From NCBI GenBank assembly GCA_033961575.1, contig CM066732.1, positions 77,803,187 to 77,867,186 of the forward strand: a stretch of DNA of 64,000 nucleotides. Reading direction: 5' to 3'. Shown piece by piece: positions 61,840-64,000 of the stretch. The stretch's first letter is position 1. Each line of letters opens with the position of its first letter. The DNA is from Aselliscus stoliczkanus. Lineage: Eukaryota > Chordata > Mammalia > Chiroptera > Hipposideridae. The translations under genes and the position numbers were made by a program. The notes under the pieces were generated by a model that worked only from the letters and a program-made list of their open reading frames with translations, did no database searches and was not told the origin of the DNA.

Positions 61840-62290
61840 ACAATTGCTGGGAGGCTAGTAGGGGAGATCGGGTGACCATGCTCAAAAGGTACAAACTTCC
61901 AATTATAAGATAAATAATTCCTGGTAATGTAATGTACAGCATGGTGACTAGAATTAACAATACAGCATTGTACATTTGCAAGTTGCTAAAGGAGTAGACC
62001 TTAAAAGTTCTCATCACAAAGAAAAAAAACTAACTAAGATAATGGATGTTAACTAATCTTACTGTGGTAATCATTTTGCAATGTATACATACATCCAATC
62101 ATTATGTTGCATACCTTAAACTTACACAATGTTCTACTGGGTTGTCGGAAAAGTCATGAAGAATTCTTTCTATATTTTTCGTTGCAAAAAGGCGTCATGA
62201 CTTTTCCAACAACCCAATATATCAATTATGTCTCAGTGAAAATGGAAAAAAAAAAGAAAGCTTAAAAATAAAATAAAATAAATAAATAAA
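61840..62290 (+). mobile_element. Old L1 3' end, interrupted by a MITE
   Basis: L1M-type 3' UTR: ggtaatgtaatgtacagcat, gtagaccttaaaagttctca, and gcataccttaaacttacaca, then after the MITE atcaattatgtctcagtgaa and an A-rich tail with (aaat)n to about 62290. Confidence 0.75.
62137..62217. mobile_element. 81-bp mariner-type MITE, copy 2
   Basis: The same length and ends as the copy at 54197-54277, with a few substitutions (ctgggttg at the left, ttccaacaaccc at the right). TA is at 62135-62136 and 62218-62219. It lies inside an older L1 3' end, which dates it as the later insertion. Confidence 0.9.
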
Positions 62291-63638
62291 TGATTTAAAG
62301 ATCTAACAATAGATTGTTCGAATATGCTATAGGGTTTAGTCTTCAGTTTGAGTTACAGTTAACCTTTCACCTACAATCCACCTGAGAACCAGATAACAGA
62401 TTCCTGTAGTTCACAGATATCACCAAGGTGGAAGGAGAATAGAAGCTTAGTGACTAGGTTAAGTATTGAGGTAAAAGAATCTCTATTCACAGAATCACAG
62501 GCTGGTATAGTTAGAGCTGATGTCAATTTTTAAATAATATTCAATTTCTGGAAAACAAAAATTTCAGAATAATCGTCACTATTAAGGAAGATTGCATAAA
62601 AATGCAAAAGCACTTTATTATCTACCTCTAACTCGAAGTAATAATGAGGCTTTTTTTGCGTTGGGGAGGAAAATTTTTCCCTTCTGCCCTTCTAGGTTCC
62701 TTGGCTGGTCTACTAATTAAGTTGAGGTAGGACAAATTAACAAAAGAAAAACTAATTTAATTATGTATGTATGGAAACCCCACAAAGACATGAGACTTAA
62801 AGGAAATCAGGCAATTGAGTCCTATAGACCTTTCTGAGCTAGGAAAGAGGTAGGGGTCTGGGGCTTCAAAGGGGAGGAAGACAATTTGCAGGATGCTGAG
62901 AAGAGTGAATGTTTGGTAAACAAATGTTCACCATGCCATGCAGATAAGTCTCTGGGACTAGCTCTCTTCCTGGTATTGGCCCCTATCTAAATTCTTGTTG
63001 ACAGTTAAGGGAGAGGTCAAGGTCTTTTCTGAGTCTGCTGAGTCTTAATTGCCTTCAGCTTAAAACAATCCACATGCCAAAATGGCACATTTTGATATGG
63101 CATATTCTGATCCCCCTCAGTTGCAATCTGTAGTGTCTTATTGGGTAGATATTGGGTAATCTGTATTGGGTAAATACAGATATACAATGGTATACAATCC
63201 TCAAAGTGTCAACTCTATTTACCACCCCTCAAAAGTAACCAAGAAACATCAATATTATCTAAACTAGAAATAAAGATAAACAAGAAAGAGTAACAATACA
63301 AAATGTGATTATTTCTAAAGTATATACATCCACATGGCATAAAGTAACACTGCATCGTCATCCTGGCTTTTAAAACTATATGTTACATTGTATGTATCCC
63401 CCACAAATTTCTGAATGACTGAAAATTATTTTAGGGAACAATTTTTACTTTTACCAACTGTTTTTCTTTTTTTCTTTCACCTTCCATTTCTTCTTCTCAT
63501 CTTTTCCTTTCCTCTCAAAAAATAAAAAAAATATTTGAATGAATAAGGGTTATCGAATTGAATAGTATAATCAGGATAGAAAGCAAATATGAGAAAAGAA
63601 AAGGTAATAATAAAATATCTCCCCCAATTAAAATAAAC

Positions 63639-63640
<2 letters not shown>
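62291..63640. other. Intronic sequence, nothing specific recognised
   Basis: AT-rich unclassified intron up to the CT microsatellite. Confidence 0.5.

Positions 63641-63693
<53 letters not shown>
63641..63693. repeat. (CT)n microsatellite
   Basis: About 53 bp of pure CT, followed by CT-rich sequence to about 63737. Confidence 0.95.
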
Positions 63694-63695
<2 letters not shown>

Positions 63696-63939
63696 CACCC
63701 CTCCCCCTTTCTCCTTTTCCCCTCTCTCCTCCTCTCTCCAAAGAGACTGAATCCTACATTGTTCAGATAAAGAGTATGTGATCCTGTGGCAAAATATGGC
63801 AAATCAGTGGGATACTTTGGCCCCTTAAGGAACTTGTAGGATCTTCTAAAAATTAAGAACTATAGGTGAGTGCTTTACAATGCATGAAATAAACTGAAAC
63901 TTAAAATCTGTTCTTTTTTTTTTTTTTTTTAGTATTATT

Positions 63940-64000
63940 CTTTTTTTTTTTTTTTAAGATTTTTCTATTAGGGAATTGGGGGAGAGGAACAGGGGAATCT
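63940..64000 (-). mobile_element. Rhin-like SINE, cut by the window edge
   Basis: Poly-T then ttagggaattgggggagagg, which is the antisense start of the long SINE type. The rest lies beyond 64000. Confidence 0.8.

Larger units (their letters stand above)
31493..64000 (-). other. AKAP6: AKAP6 upstream intron, 3' part only
   Basis: This ends at the ag acceptor 31494-31493 and runs off the high-coordinate end. I looked for the preceding AKAP6 exon on the minus strand and did not find it, so the intron is probably longer than 32 kb. It holds the ferritin pseudogene, the HAL1-like element and both MITEs. Confidence 0.8.

Noticed and set aside
63477..63802. Open frames with Arg-Glu or Ser-Leu repeats near the window end
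   Set aside because: They are translations of the (CT)n microsatellite and its CT-rich flank.

Overview
This is a stretch of mammalian nuclear DNA. It is AT-rich, holds many interspersed repeats, and has very little coding sequence. Several tRNA-derived SINEs of about 0.1 and 0.43-0.46 kb occur in both orientations, and their heads match what I remember of the Rhin-type SINEs of horseshoe/roundleaf bats. They sit beside L1, L2, MIR, MaLR-type LTRs, MER5-like hAT fragments, a Tigger (pogo-like) remnant and two 81-bp mariner-type MITEs. My best guess is a rhinolophoid bat. 'Placental mammal' is secure; the bat assignment is a family-level recollection.

The only protein-coding gene I can support is AKAP6 (mAKAP, muscle A-kinase anchoring protein), on the minus strand. 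Two consecutive internal exons are visible, at 31492-31344 (upstream) and 11643-11523 (downstream). Both have consensus splice sites and join in frame across a split glycine codon. Together they encode 90 codons of the start of the spectrin-repeat region that targets the protein to the nuclear envelope. Everything else is intronic: 1-11522 (start of the next intron), 11644-31343 (a complete 19.7-kb intron) and 31493-64000 (end of the preceding intron). No promoter, first exon, last exon or functional RNA gene was recognised.

The introns are an archive of retrotransposition. An old MIR at 1.4-1.9 kb is split by an LTR-like repeat. A hAT (MER5A-like) element at 13.1-13.4 kb is split by a short SINE that has a clear target-site duplication. 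A Tigger-derived 356-bp element lies at 18.46-18.82 kb, and (GT)n/(CA)n tracts cluster at 19.8-20.6 kb. From 21.6 to 25.7 kb a SINE, a twin-primed (5'-inverted) L1 and an older antisense L1 are stacked at one reused target site. An L2 of about 1.2 kb interrupted by a tRNA-SINE lies at 34.7-35.9 kb, a solo LTR with TG...CA ends and a 5-bp duplication at 36.7-37.0 kb, and a tRNA-Ile-like SINE at 43.2 kb. A processed ferritin light chain pseudogene that still carries its iron-responsive-element relic lies at 46.6-47.5 kb. An internally deleted L1 (HAL1-like) carrying a SINE spans 55.6-59.3 kb. MITEs lie at 54.2 and 62.1 kb.

I found no previously undescribed multi-gene system. The items most worth a second look are the AKAP6 exon pair (frame-neutral only when both exons are skipped), the long CU tract close to one AKAP6 5' splice site, the palindromic MITE pair, the ferritin retrocopy with its decayed IRE, and the reused insertion site at 21.6-23.07 kb.
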